Source of the DNA: Steroidobacteraceae bacterium
GTDB taxonomy: Bacteria > Pseudomonadota > Gammaproteobacteria > Steroidobacterales > Steroidobacteraceae
Length of the DNA stretch: 64,000 nt
Reading direction: 5' to 3'
Assembly: GCA_025451845.1 (NCBI GenBank)
Contig: JANWJS010000011.1
Coordinates: 114,403 to 178,402 of the forward strand
The first letter of the stretch is position 1. Every line of letters begins with the position of its first letter. Of the stretch, positions 34,282-43,426 are shown piece after piece. The translations under genes and the position numbers were made by a program. Below the pieces are notes generated by a model. That model was not told the DNA's origin and did no database searches. It worked only from the letters and a program-made list of their open reading frames with translations.

Positions 34282-34932
34282 CTATCGGTTCGAAGTTTGG
34301 GTCGCCTGGGCCGCCGCCGACTGGGTCCGCTGGAACATGCGGATGTCACCGGCGGCACGCAACATGAGGTTGTAAATCGCCTCGTGAAGCAGCAGGGCGG
34401 TTCGGCCGACCAGCTTTTGGCTAACGATGGAACGGCCTTGCGAAGCTGGGCCTGAATCGTAGTCCTTCTCGAGCAGGACGCGCCCGATGGGGTCCAGCAG
34501 GGTGATTCGCATCACGACCCGAACTTGGGGAGTGACTTCGATGCCCAGATGTTTGGGGTGCGTGAAGCCGTAATCTATGTTCTCGATCTGGGGGCGAAGC
34601 ACGATCGTGTACCGAGCCGCGTTCGCGAGGTCGTGACTCTCATCGGCGCCATCTGCGACCCGGGAGAAGACGGTAAGGGCAATTTCCCGGGCCATGACAC
34701 CCGCCTGCACGTTCATTTTGAACGCCGTCAGGCTGGTCGCCCCGGGCGTGATCGATCGATTGTCATCGGCCAAGGTCGTGAAGACCAGCACCCGTCCCTT
34801 GACGCGATCGACCGGCGAGGTCGGTCCAGCGGGCACATACGCGGGCCGATAGGCGATCGATGCGGCGCAGCCCCCAAGGAACAGCATCGCGAGCACAGCC
34901 GCCGCTCGTAAGAAGCTCAGCATGTCCTGCAT
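34282..34932 (-). CDS. predicted outer-membrane lipoprotein
   Basis: A 216-residue lipoprotein with the lipobox LGGC at about residues 19-22. The mature part begins AASIAYRPAYVPAGP and continues with VLVFTTLADDNRSITPGATSLTAFKMNVQAGVMAREIALTVFSRVADGADE, then TIVLRPQIENIDYGFTHPKHLGIEVTPQVRVVMRITLLDP, a pattern loosely like YajG-type lipoproteins. Function unknown. ATG 34932 gives a normal signal length; the frame is open to 34995, and ATG 34923 is an alternative. It follows the PerM-like gene on the same strand after a 71-base gap. Confidence 0.7.
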   Translation of the reverse strand: MQDMLSFLRAAAVLAMLFLGGCAASIAYRPAYVPAGPTSPVDRVKGRVLVFTTLADDNRSITPGATSLTAFKMNVQAGVMAREIALTVFSRVADGADESHDLANAARYTIVLRPQIENIDYGFTHPKHLGIEVTPQVRVVMRITLLDPIGRVLLEKDYDSGPASQGRSIVSQKLVGRTALLLHEAIYNLMLRAAGDIRMFQRTQSAAAQATQTSNR

Positions 34933-35003
34933 CACGGCAGGTTGCTGAGCAGCAAACTCCGGTCCCGGACATGGCTCAGCCGGTGTGTCACGCACCAGGC
35001 CGG

Positions 35004-36077
35004 TTATCCGTCAATGCTCTTACCCGCGTTCCGGTCATGCAGAACGTCCTCGACGTACAACATACGTATCGCCACCACGGCGCTGGCGGTGAGCGGCGTC
35101 GCTAGTGCGACGCCGAGGATGCCGAGGAGGGCACCCAGGACGACCTGCATCGATAGTGTCAGTGCCGGCGGCATATGCACCGTCTTTCTCTGCACGAGGG
35201 GCATCAGGATGTAGCCCTCGACAACGTGAATGATCACGTAGAGAACGATCACATAGAGGACTGATCCCGTACTCTGGGTAAGCGCGATCAGAATGGCAGG
35301 GATCGCCGACGAGACACTGCCGATATACGGGACAAAGGACAGAAGTCCTGCAAGGATCCCCAGCGCAAGGGCCAGGTGCACACCGATCAACCACAGCCCG
35401 AGCGCAGTCATGATGCCGATGGCTGTCATGGAAATGACCCGACCGATCAGCCACCAGCGCAGCGTATGGGCGATTTGATGCAGCAGCTCGATGATGCGAC
35501 TGCGCCGGTGGAGGGGGAAGAGGCGGATCGTGCCGCTTACATAGATATCCGGCTCGGCGGCGAGGTACAGGCCGACGAAGATGATGACGATGAACGCGGC
35601 GAGAATGCCGAAGGTGGTGCTCGCCACGCCAAAGATGTGACCTGCCGCGGCCCGGACCGCGCCGTGGCCTTCACTGCCTGGCTGAAGCTCTTGGAGAAGC
35701 GACCTGCCCCAGGACGACCCTGCGATCTCTTGCTCGATCCGATGGACTCCCAGTGGAAGCTGTTGCACCAGTTGGTCGAGCTGCTGACTTGCGTTCGGTG
35801 CGATGAAATAGACGATCCCCGCCGCGATCACCAGGATCGTCACCACGACGGCCACGAGCGCCCAGCGTATCGGCAGCCGGGTGTGCGTACTCAGCCAGAC
35901 GCTGAGGCCCCGTAGCAGGATGGCGAGGAGGATGCCGGCGAAGAGGATCAACAGCCAATCCGCGGCCAGCCACAGCAGGAGCACGCCCAGTGCCGTGAGG
36001 ATGCTGTTGCGTAATAGTCGCGTGAGCGCGGTGGAGCCTCCTGCGCCCGCCCCGTCCTCTTTTGTACTCTTCAGCAA
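35004..36077 (-). CDS. AI-2E/PerM family membrane protein
   Basis: A 357-residue protein with about eight membrane helices in the PerM layout: two N-terminal pairs, a cytoplasmic helical domain (about 95-150), then the paired helices with GLYLAAEPDIYVSGTIRLFP, GRVISMTAIGIMTALGLWLIGVHLALALGILAGLLSFVPYIGS and EGYILMPLVQRKTVHMPPALTLSMQVVLGALLGILGVALATPL. Members have been linked to AI-2 or metabolite export and Na+/H+ antiport; which applies here is unknown. The start is TTG 36077 with GAGG upstream. No mobile signals nearby. Confidence 0.9.
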   Translation of the reverse strand: MLKSTKEDGAGAGGSTALTRLLRNSILTALGVLLLWLAADWLLILFAGILLAILLRGLSVWLSTHTRLPIRWALVAVVVTILVIAAGIVYFIAPNASQQLDQLVQQLPLGVHRIEQEIAGSSWGRSLLQELQPGSEGHGAVRAAAGHIFGVASTTFGILAAFIVIIFVGLYLAAEPDIYVSGTIRLFPLHRRSRIIELLHQIAHTLRWWLIGRVISMTAIGIMTALGLWLIGVHLALALGILAGLLSFVPYIGSVSSAIPAILIALTQSTGSVLYVIVLYVIIHVVEGYILMPLVQRKTVHMPPALTLSMQVVLGALLGILGVALATPLTASAVVAIRMLYVEDVLHDRNAGKSIDG

Positions 36078-36166
36078 CTAGGCTCGATCCTCGCTGATCG
36101 GGTGGACTGCAGCCAGCGCCGGCATGGCTGCCGGCTCGACGTACCGGCCGCCGAGCGAGTTCCGAC

Positions 36167-37816
36167 CTACAGCTCGCCGCGCGCCGCGAGTGCACAGATC
36201 CGGTCCGCCGTGCGCAGTGCGATGCTCGTAATGGTGAGCGAGGGATTGACGCCGCCGGTGGTCGGAAACACCGAGCCGTCACAGACCCACAAGTTCGGAA
36301 TGTCCCAGGTACGGCAATCGGCGTTGACGACGCTACTCGAGGGATCGCTTCCCATGCGGGCGGTGCCGGCAAGATGGTTGGTATCGTCCTCCTGCCGGAA
36401 GATGTCCGTGGCACCCACGGCCTCGAGGCTCATTTGCATCTGGCCGAGAGCGTGCTGGATCAGCGCCTTGTCGTTCTCTCCCCAGGAGTAGGTGATGCGG
36501 GCGATAGGCAGCCCGTACTGATCCTTTTCATCGGCGAGCGTCACGCGATTGCGCTCATCGGGCAGCATCTCGCCCACCATCTTGAGGCCGACCTGGTGGA
36601 TGTAGTGTTCCATCGCATCCCGCAGCGCCTGCCCCCAAAGGCCGCGGGAGCTCGTCTGGATGGTCACCCATTCCACAGGCAGCGGTCCCTGAGCCATCCA
36701 ACAGTAACCGCCGAAGAACTCCTTGCGATCCTCGTAATTCCAATGCTCGGTGATCGCGAGGGACGGTGGCCCCTTGTACCAGCGCACCTCCTGGGCCATC
36801 CTGCCGAACACGGCCTGGTTCGATTGCGTCATCAGGTTCTTGCCCACGAGGCCCGAGCTATTCGCCAGGCCTTGCCGGTATCGATCCGTGGCGGAGGCGA
36901 GCAGCAGGCGCGGTGTCTCGATGGCATAGCCCGCCACCACGACATTGCGGGCCTTCTGAAAGCGCCAGCGCCCATCGCGATGGTAGTGCACCCCACTGAC
37001 CCGACCGTTTGCGCCCACCTCGATGCGACCCACCATCGCAAGATCGCGGATCTCGGCGCCGGCGGCCAGGGCCCGCGGAATGAATGTCACCAGTTGGCTC
37101 TGCTTGGCATTGGTCGAGCAGCCGAAGCGGCAGAAGCCCCGATAGACACAGGGCGGGGATCGCCCGTGGGGAGCTGAGACGGTCGCAAGCGGCGTGGCCG
37201 TCCATTTCATGCCGAGCGCTTCCGCGCCGCGCGCCAGCAGCTCGGCGGCGCCGTTGAGCTCGTGCGCCCGGTACGGATAGCGCGGGCGGCGGGGACCCCA
37301 CGGATAGCGCACCGGTCCAGAGATGCTGAGCGCCTGCTCCGCGATTTGGTAATAGCCCCACATCTCCCGCCAGTCGAGCGGCCAGTCGGCCCCGTATCCC
37401 AGGGCGCTGCGGGACTTGAACCACTCGGGCCGAAAGCGCAGCGACACCATCGCGAAATGAACCGTACTGCCGCCGACCGCCTGGCCGCTGTTCTTACCGC
37501 CCATGACAATGGGGTTAGCGCCATCGCAGATACGCTCGTCGAGCCAGTAGAGTTGCTCCTGCTCGCGCTCATCGGAGGCGAAGTCCTCTAACGGACGAAA
37601 GTACGGGCCGGCATCCATCCCCACGACCGAGAATCCGCTTTCGGCCAGGCGCGCGATGAGAGGAGCCCCTCCCGCCCCCGTGCCGACCACGACGAAGTCG
37701 ACTTCTTCCTCCTCGGCGTGCTCTCGCATCGGCACCCATTCGCCCCGGCGAAACACATCGGGCGCGCGACCGTTGATGGCGCGCGGCGCCGCGCGCGCCT
37801 CATCCCGGGTACTCAT
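36167..37816 (-). CDS. GMC-family oxidoreductase (gluconate 2-dehydrogenase large-subunit type)
   Basis: A 549-residue FAD enzyme. The dinucleotide motif VVGTGAGGAPLIARLAESGFSVVGMDAG (about 41-68) is followed by GGSTVHFAMVSLRF, CVYRGFCRFGCSTNAKQSQLVTFIPRAL and the C-terminal active-site blocks TNHLAGTARMGSDPSSSVVNADCRTWDIPNLWVCDGSVFPTTGGVNPSLTITSIALRTADRI, including the catalytic His-Asn/His pair region. It oxidises a sugar acid or alcohol in the periplasm or at the membrane. The start overlaps the stop of the small subunit (4 bases). No cytochrome c subunit is nearby, so electrons may go to quinone or to the membrane partner encoded upstream. Confidence 0.9.
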   Translation of the reverse strand: MSTRDEARAAPRAINGRAPDVFRRGEWVPMREHAEEEEVDFVVVGTGAGGAPLIARLAESGFSVVGMDAGPYFRPLEDFASDEREQEQLYWLDERICDGANPIVMGGKNSGQAVGGSTVHFAMVSLRFRPEWFKSRSALGYGADWPLDWREMWGYYQIAEQALSISGPVRYPWGPRRPRYPYRAHELNGAAELLARGAEALGMKWTATPLATVSAPHGRSPPCVYRGFCRFGCSTNAKQSQLVTFIPRALAAGAEIRDLAMVGRIEVGANGRVSGVHYHRDGRWRFQKARNVVVAGYAIETPRLLLASATDRYRQGLANSSGLVGKNLMTQSNQAVFGRMAQEVRWYKGPPSLAITEHWNYEDRKEFFGGYCWMAQGPLPVEWVTIQTSSRGLWGQALRDAMEHYIHQVGLKMVGEMLPDERNRVTLADEKDQYGLPIARITYSWGENDKALIQHALGQMQMSLEAVGATDIFRQEDDTNHLAGTARMGSDPSSSVVNADCRTWDIPNLWVCDGSVFPTTGGVNPSLTITSIALRTADRICALAARGEL

Positions 37817-38415
37817 ACGCCTCGGTCCGCGGCTGCCTCCCAGGGATCTCGCCGGTCAAGGCCCATGCGGACGTAGCCGCGTGGGCTCGCCGGACCGCCA
37901 AAGCCGATCTCGTTCCAGGCCAGCGGGTGGGCGTAGTAGGCGTGCGTGATGTCCGGGATCACTCGGTGTTCGAAGAAAAGCTGGCAGGGCATGTCGCCCC
38001 ACGCGACGCTCGTGAGCTCACCGCGCTGCATCCGTCCCAGCAAGGTGTCCTGTTGGTCAGACGCCAGGGTATGAAACGCTGCGCCATGCACGGCGCGAGA
38101 CTCATCATCGAGCGCCGCGAGCCCGCGCCTCCAGGCCACATCCTGCGGCGGCAGCTGGGCGTAGCGGTACCCGTCGAGCCGCCGCATATGGAGTTTCTCA
38201 TCGACGTAGGCCGGCAGTGGCACGGGCGGCCGGTCCTTGGGCTGGGGCATGATCCGAGCGCACACGGCATTGAGCGTCCGCCACTCCGCGCCCGAGAAGA
38301 AGCGCGGCTCGCGCAACACCGCAAGGCGTTGATCGACCACCCGGCGTGTTTGCTCGTTCCAGGAGGGTGTCCAGCGTTTGGCCATCACGTCGTAACCGGG
38401 ATATCGATCAGTCAT
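37813..38415 (-). CDS. gluconate 2-dehydrogenase subunit 3 family protein
   Basis: A 200-residue protein matching Gluconate_2-dh3 in the order FFSGAEWRTLNAVCARIMPQPKDRPPVPLPAYVDEKL, AFHTLASDQQDTLLGRMQRGEL, and QLFFEHRVIPDITHAYYAHPLAWNEIGFGGPASPRGYVRMG; the last block (HP-AWNEIGF-GPA-PRGY) is the family hallmark. The subunit supports folding or export of the GMC catalytic subunit. No twin-arginine signal is visible at the N-terminus, unlike many homologues. GGAGG lies 9 bases before the ATG. Overlaps both neighbours, so all three genes form one translation-coupled unit. Confidence 0.9.
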   Translation of the reverse strand: MTDRYPGYDVMAKRWTPSWNEQTRRVVDQRLAVLREPRFFSGAEWRTLNAVCARIMPQPKDRPPVPLPAYVDEKLHMRRLDGYRYAQLPPQDVAWRRGLAALDDESRAVHGAAFHTLASDQQDTLLGRMQRGELTSVAWGDMPCQLFFEHRVIPDITHAYYAHPLAWNEIGFGGPASPRGYVRMGLDRRDPWEAAADRGV

Positions 38416-39388
38416 CCGGGTGATCCTCCATCAAGCCCAGGGCCGCAAGGCCCGCAAGTGCCAGCCCCGTGAAGCTCGGTGGCGCCGGGATCGGCGGCCC
38501 ATTGAGCAGGTTCTGGCTCCAGTTGCGCCACCCCCCCATGTTGCGGGCCACCCCGAAGATGTGGAATCCGACGCCGGCAAAGCCCATTGCGGCGCTCAGC
38601 CGCAGGAACAGTCGCGTTACCCAGCGTCGCTCGCGCGCACGGCCGAGCGCCGCGTGACCGATCAACACCGCCGCGACCGGTGGAATGCTCACCGGCGCAT
38701 ACATGAAGGGGTTGTGGTAGGCGCCACGGAAGTGCAGCAGGCCTGCCTCCCCCATGGTTCCGATGAGCCCGAGCGCCGTGGCCGCAGCGACTGCACGCCC
38801 CGCCGGGATACCCGCGATCGTCGGGGAGCGCCCGGGAAGGGTGTCACGCACACGCTCGGACAGAAAGCCCGTCGCGCCGGAGAGGATCAACGCCGCCGGG
38901 GCGAGGAGCGGTGCGCCATAGAAGAGGTTCTGCCAGCAAAACCCGCCGGGTCTCTTGCTAACATTGAAAAGATGAAAGCCCGCGCCGAGCAGTCCGGTGA
39001 AGAAGGCACCCGAATAGACCACATCGCGCGCCCGATGAGCCACCGGCCGCTTGTCGGCGTTGCCGTGCGCGCTCACGGCGAGAGAGAAGATCGCGCTCGC
39101 GAGCGGCGCGATCATGGCCTTGTTGTGAAACGAGCCCCGGTAATGTTCGACGGCGCTGTCTGCCAAAACCGAGCCGGCGAGCAGGCCCGCTGCCCGATTC
39201 ATGCGTCGCGCTGCGCGCACGGCCGCGGTGGCGTCGGTGACCTTGCCGCGCAGCGTGGGCTTTCTCAGCGCCGGGATGCGCGCCCGCCACGGGCGGGCGG
39301 CGTGCCGATCAACGAGCGCGAGAGCGGCCGCCGCGAGCAACACGGCGGACGAGAGGCCGAGCGCCGAATGAGAGGGTCTGCCGCTCAC
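38408..39388 (-). CDS. internally duplicated membrane protein, partner of the GMC dehydrogenase
   Basis: A 326-residue membrane protein with about six to eight helices and two related halves. Repeat 1 (about 80-180) holds VEHYRGSFHNKAMIAPLAS and GAGFHLFNVSKRPGGFCWQNLFYGAPLLAPA. Repeat 2 (about 215-315) holds LLHFRGAYHNPFMYAPVS and GVGFHIFGVARNMGGWRNWSQNLLNGPPIPAP. The paired His in H-x-R-G-x-x-H-N and G-F-H-x-F look like heme or metal ligands. It is first in the three-gene operon and overlaps the next gene, so a membrane anchor or electron carrier to quinone is plausible (inference). I recognise no named family. Starts with GTG. Confidence 0.7.
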   Translation of the reverse strand: MSGRPSHSALGLSSAVLLAAAALALVDRHAARPWRARIPALRKPTLRGKVTDATAAVRAARRMNRAAGLLAGSVLADSAVEHYRGSFHNKAMIAPLASAIFSLAVSAHGNADKRPVAHRARDVVYSGAFFTGLLGAGFHLFNVSKRPGGFCWQNLFYGAPLLAPAALILSGATGFLSERVRDTLPGRSPTIAGIPAGRAVAAATALGLIGTMGEAGLLHFRGAYHNPFMYAPVSIPPVAAVLIGHAALGRARERRWVTRLFLRLSAAMGFAGVGFHIFGVARNMGGWRNWSQNLLNGPPIPAPPSFTGLALAGLAALGLMEDHPDD

Positions 39389-39537
39389 TGCCGTGCCGCC
39401 AACGCGAAGCGGCGCCTGTTGCGTTCTTTCAGCGCGAGCCCGAGGCCGGCAGGCGAGGCATCGGGCCGAATGTTGCCGTGCTGCGTGCCTTCAGCATTCG
39501 CCCAGACCCGATCTGCCGCGACGTCGGCCTGCATGGA

Positions 39538-41325
39538 TCAGTGATCATCGCTGGGAAGCAGATGCGCCAAGACCTGCTTTACGCTGCCCTTCAGAACGTC
39601 CGACAGCTCGGGCTCGCTCGACATCATCGCCATGAAATTCCTGGCATCTTTCAGGGTGATATGGGGCGGCAGCGGTGGCACGTTCGGGTCCGTGTAGCAT
39701 TCGAGAATCACGGGGCGATCGGCAGCAAGCGCCTCCTCCCATGCGGGGCCGAGCCGCGCGGGGTCGTTGACGAAGATGCCCTTCAGACCGAGCAACTCCG
39801 CGTACTGGTGATAGGGGAAGTCCGGGATGCTCTGCGTCGACTCCGTCTTGCCCTCGCCGAGCATGATGCGCTCCTCCCAGGTCACCTGGTTGAGATCGCG
39901 GTTGTTGAGCACCAGCACGATCAGCCGCGGGTTGGACCACTGCCTCCAGTACTTCGAGATGGTGATCATCACATTGAGGCCGTTCATCTGCATGGCGCCA
40001 TCGCCGATGAAGGCGATCACCACGCGATCCGGGTACGCCATCTTTGCCGCCATGGCGTACGGGGTGGCGGCACCCAACGAGGCGAGGCCACCCGAGAGCG
40101 AGCCCATCATGCCGCGGCGCATGCGGATGTCGCGCGCGTACCAGTTCGCCACCGAGCCCGAATCGCCGGTCATGATGCAGTTCTCGGGCAAGCGCTTCGA
40201 CAGCTCCCAGAACACGCGCTGCGGATTGATCGGATTCGCGGACTGCATCGCCCGCTCCTCCAGCGTCTTCCACCACTGCGCGACATTCGCTTCGATGGTC
40301 TTGCGCCAGGGATCAGCGGGTTTCTCATCCAATAGTGGCACGAGGGCTCGCAGCGCGGTCGCGCTGTCGCCTACGATATTCACCTCCATGGGATAGCGCA
40401 GGCTCAGCCTGCTGCCGTCGATATCGATCTGTACGCCGCGCGCTGAGCCCGGCTTGGGCAGGAATTCGCTGTAGGGGAACGCGGAGCCGATCATGAAGAA
40501 GGTATCGCAGCTTCGCATCATGTCCCAGGAAGGTTTCGTGCCGAGGAGTCCGATCGATCCGGTCACCCAGGGCAGATCATCGGGCAACACCGCCTTGCCT
40601 AGGAGCGCCTTCGCAACGCCGGCCTGCAGCTTCTGCGCCACCGCAATCACCTCGTCCGTCGCGCCGAGCGCACCGGCGCCCACGAGAATGGCGACCTTCT
40701 TGCCATCGTTGAGCACCTTGGCGGCCTGGCGCAGCAGGGAGTCGCTGGGCATCAGCGCGGGACCGGCAAAGCCGACGCCGGTGTGGGTATAGCCGTGCGC
40801 CATGGGCGGGTCCGAATAGTCCAGCTCCTGCAGATCGTTCGGTATCACCACGCAGGTTACGGTACGACGGGTCCCCGCGATGCGAATCGCACGATCGATG
40901 AGATGACGTATCTGGGCCGGTACGATCGCCGTCGCGACGAACTCGGAAGCGACATCCTTGAAGAGACTCTGCAGGTCCACTTCCTGCTGATAATGCGAGC
41001 CGATTGCACTGCGCGCCTGCTGGCCAACCAACGCGACGACCGGAACATGGTCCATCTTGGCGTCATACAAGCCGTTAAGCAGGTGAATCGCGCCCGGTCC
41101 CGAGGTTGCATAGCACAAGCCCACCTCGCCGGTGAATTTGGCGTGCGCCGATGCCATGAACGCCGCCATTTCCTCGTGCCGTACCTGAATGTACTGCAGC
41201 TGGTCCTTGGCCCGCTCGAGCGCGACATCGAGGCCGCCGACGCCGTCGCCCGGGTATCCGTAGACCCGCTTGATGCCCCACTCCACGACGCGGCGCCATA
41301 CGAATTCACTCACGTTCATCGTCAT
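39538..41325 (-). CDS. thiamine pyrophosphate enzyme, pyruvate oxidase/acetolactate synthase-like
   Basis: A 595-residue TPP enzyme. The PYR domain starts VSEFVWRRVVEWGIKRVYGYPGDGVGGLDVALE, with the catalytic Glu in QVRHEEMAAFMASAHAKFTGEVGLCYATSGPG; the middle Rossmann domain has VAILVGAGALGATDEV; and the PP domain has the TPP motif GDGAMQMNGLNVMITISKYW with NNRD. Length and motif style fit PoxB/ALS-like 'thiamine-pyrophosphate-requiring' proteins of unknown substrate rather than biosynthetic ALS, as no small subunit is adjacent. GGAG 8 bases before ATG 41325 sets the start. Confidence 0.85.
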   Translation of the reverse strand: MTMNVSEFVWRRVVEWGIKRVYGYPGDGVGGLDVALERAKDQLQYIQVRHEEMAAFMASAHAKFTGEVGLCYATSGPGAIHLLNGLYDAKMDHVPVVALVGQQARSAIGSHYQQEVDLQSLFKDVASEFVATAIVPAQIRHLIDRAIRIAGTRRTVTCVVIPNDLQELDYSDPPMAHGYTHTGVGFAGPALMPSDSLLRQAAKVLNDGKKVAILVGAGALGATDEVIAVAQKLQAGVAKALLGKAVLPDDLPWVTGSIGLLGTKPSWDMMRSCDTFFMIGSAFPYSEFLPKPGSARGVQIDIDGSRLSLRYPMEVNIVGDSATALRALVPLLDEKPADPWRKTIEANVAQWWKTLEERAMQSANPINPQRVFWELSKRLPENCIMTGDSGSVANWYARDIRMRRGMMGSLSGGLASLGAATPYAMAAKMAYPDRVVIAFIGDGAMQMNGLNVMITISKYWRQWSNPRLIVLVLNNRDLNQVTWEERIMLGEGKTESTQSIPDFPYHQYAELLGLKGIFVNDPARLGPAWEEALAADRPVILECYTDPNVPPLPPHITLKDARNFMAMMSSEPELSDVLKGSVKQVLAHLLPSDDH

Positions 41326-41480
41326 GGGTGGGCTCCAGTACCTCGCGACCGGGACAAACGTTGTTGTACGAAGATCAACCTCTCCAATCGACTCTATCAC
41401 GGCGCTGGGAGGGTCAGAAGTAGGACATCGCGCCATTCGTGCGGGCGAGGCGGCGGACAAGGCCGCCTGGAGGAGGGGTC

Positions 41481-42365
41481 ATGCGGATTGAAGTGGTGTT
41501 GAATGAAGGCGCGGCCATCGGCGAGTCGCCGACGTGGGCGTCAGCCGAGCAGGTGCTGTACTGGATCGACGTGAAAAAGCCCGCTCTGTACCGATACGAT
41601 CCAGTCACGGGTCGGCAGCGCACATGGAGCGTGCGCAGCGACATCGGCGCATTTGCCCTGCTGGCTGAATCGACGGGAGCGGTAGTGGCGTTGCGAGAGG
41701 GTGTCTTCCGGCTCGATTTTGCCGACGAAACGCTCGTGCGCCTTGCGCCGCCTCCATTCGATCCAACATTGTTCCGCTTCAACGAAGGCGCCTGCGACCG
41801 TGCTGGACGATTCTGGGTCGGTGTGATGTTCGATCCGCTCGATGGCAAGCCGCCGGCACAGCCTGCCTCCTTGCATCGCTTCACGCTGGGCGGTGGGCTC
41901 GTGCCGCAACCGGATGCCGCCGAGCTGCACAACGGCATGGCCTTCAACCAGGAGGATACCTTCTTCTATCTCGCTCACAGTCGCACCGGCGAGGTGTTCG
42001 CATACACATTCGATGCGCGAAGCGGACAAATCGGGCCACGCAAGTTGTTTGCGAAGGTCACGGGCAGCGACGGGATTCCAGACGGCGCGGCGGTGGATAC
42101 CGAGGGCGGCTACTGGTGCGCGCTGCACGGTGGCGGTCGCTTGCGGCGCTACACGGCGACGGGAGACATCGACCGGGAGATCAGCCTTCCTGTGAGTCAA
42201 CCCACCATGTGTGCCTTTGGAGGTGAGGCATTGGCTGACCTTTACGTCACGAGTGCCTCGGACGGGTTGAGCGCGGAGCAGCGCAGACGCGAGCCGCTCG
42301 CTGGCGCTTTGCTACGCGTGCGCTGCGGCGCGCGCGGTATCCCGAGACCCTGTGAGGTGCGTTGA
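41481..42365 (+). CDS. SMP-30/gluconolactonase/LRE family protein
   Basis: A 294-residue six-bladed propeller. GAAIGESPTWASAEQVLYWIDVKKPALYRYDP is the usual first blade, FNEGACDRAGRFWVGVMFDP the central metal-binding Asn/Asp region, and NGMAFNQEDTFFYLAHSRTGEVFAYTFD and PDGAAVDTEGGYWCALHGGGRLRRY complete the metal-site blades. It hydrolyses sugar lactones with a divalent metal. GGAGG with further G residues precedes ATG 41481 by 6 bases. A lactonase next to a GMC sugar-acid dehydrogenase unit suggests linked sugar-acid metabolism (inference), though it is on the other strand. Confidence 0.9.
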   Translation: MRIEVVLNEGAAIGESPTWASAEQVLYWIDVKKPALYRYDPVTGRQRTWSVRSDIGAFALLAESTGAVVALREGVFRLDFADETLVRLAPPPFDPTLFRFNEGACDRAGRFWVGVMFDPLDGKPPAQPASLHRFTLGGGLVPQPDAAELHNGMAFNQEDTFFYLAHSRTGEVFAYTFDARSGQIGPRKLFAKVTGSDGIPDGAAVDTEGGYWCALHGGGRLRRYTATGDIDREISLPVSQPTMCAFGGEALADLYVTSASDGLSAEQRRREPLAGALLRVRCGARGIPRPCEVR

Positions 42366-42547
42366 TCCGTCGGGCAGGAGGTCTGCGACGAGGGGCTTCG
42401 GGCGTCATTTGCCCCCGGGGCTCTGGAGCAGCTGCGCCTATAGAGGCAATTCCGTAAACAGAGCAGCCGTCTTGGGAAGCCTCATGCGAGTCCTCGCCCG
42501 AACGCCCCGGCATGCCGCGATTCAAACAGCATCTCGGTGCTTCCTTC

Positions 42548-43426
42548 TCAGCGCCTACTGGCTAGCCACATCGCTACATTGCGCACATAGCGCTCAGTCG
42601 AGCGTCGCGCGGGTGCGAACGTGGTGATCCCATTGCCGGGCGGCTCGTCGACAAAGCTCGGCGCTCCCATTGCAGGATCCCAGTTATAGTCAGCGAAGTG
42701 ATGAAAAGTCGATTCGGCGATTGCCGGGCCGCCGGCATCCAGGGGCTCGAATGCGACCGCGAGGTTGAATGTCACACCGCTGACACGACTGCGCCCGGTC
42801 GCTATTACGCGCGCCGACGTATCGCCCTTCGGAGCGCCGACGGCCCCTTCGTGAGGATGCGCGGGAAGATAGCGGATCAGACCCTCTGGAGCAGCAGGAT
42901 CGGACAGTACAGGGTGGGGCGCACCGACCGCTTGAATCTCCTGATAATCGCCGTTAGCCCCGGAGTGGTAGTTGGGCCATAGAATTTCATGCGTGTACGG
43001 GTCGTCGATTCGATGCCTTGCTGGGTCGGGTTCCGGATTTCTTGAATGAAAATAGTGCGCGGCACCGACGCCGCCCAGTGTGCAGACCGAGCTCCCCAGA
43101 TCCATATGGTCCCGGGTGATCATCAGCCCGCCGCCTCGTTCTCTGAAACGCGAGATGCCTGCGCAATCCTCCCCGGTAAGGCCGTCCCCGGTGTCGACTG
43201 CGAACAGCCACATCTCCTGAAAATGCGAATCATCCAACGTCGACATGACCGGATCGGGTTGACCCGGCGCCGCGCGATCACGAGCAGTGACGGTGAACAG
43301 GGGCGCTCCGTCATCCCCAGTCAAGCCCGCGAGGAAGCTGCGTAGAAGGCTGAAGCGTTCGATATGCCAATCGTCTTCGAGTCTGGGGATAGTCGTCTGG
43401 AGCAGGATCGAGATGGGTTTGCTCAT
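42548..43426 (-). CDS. ThuA-like/glutamine-amidotransferase-fold protein
   Basis: A 292-residue protein. It begins ISILLQTTIPRLEDDWHIERFSLLRSFLAGL, continues with MWLFAVDTGDGLTGEDCAGISRFRERGGGLMITRDHMDLGSSVC, and has HPHEGAVGAP and TFHHFADYNWDP. The FRERGGGLMI-RDH segment is like the class I amidotransferase-like fold of ThuA proteins, which lack the amidotransferase Cys. Function is unknown. GGAGAGA precedes the start at 43426; the frame continues further upstream without support. Confidence 0.6.
   Translation of the reverse strand: MSKPISILLQTTIPRLEDDWHIERFSLLRSFLAGLTGDDGAPLFTVTARDRAAPGQPDPVMSTLDDSHFQEMWLFAVDTGDGLTGEDCAGISRFRERGGGLMITRDHMDLGSSVCTLGGVGAAHYFHSRNPEPDPARHRIDDPYTHEILWPNYHSGANGDYQEIQAVGAPHPVLSDPAAPEGLIRYLPAHPHEGAVGAPKGDTSARVIATGRSRVSGVTFNLAVAFEPLDAGGPAIAESTFHHFADYNWDPAMGAPSFVDEPPGNGITTFAPARRSTERYVRNVAMWLASRR

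Noticed and set aside
36167..41325. A complete glucose or gluconate oxidation operon
   Set aside because: GMC and Gluconate_2-dh3 genes are present, but the cytochrome subunit is missing, the TPP enzyme has its own start signals after a 149-base gap, and substrate cannot be assigned.
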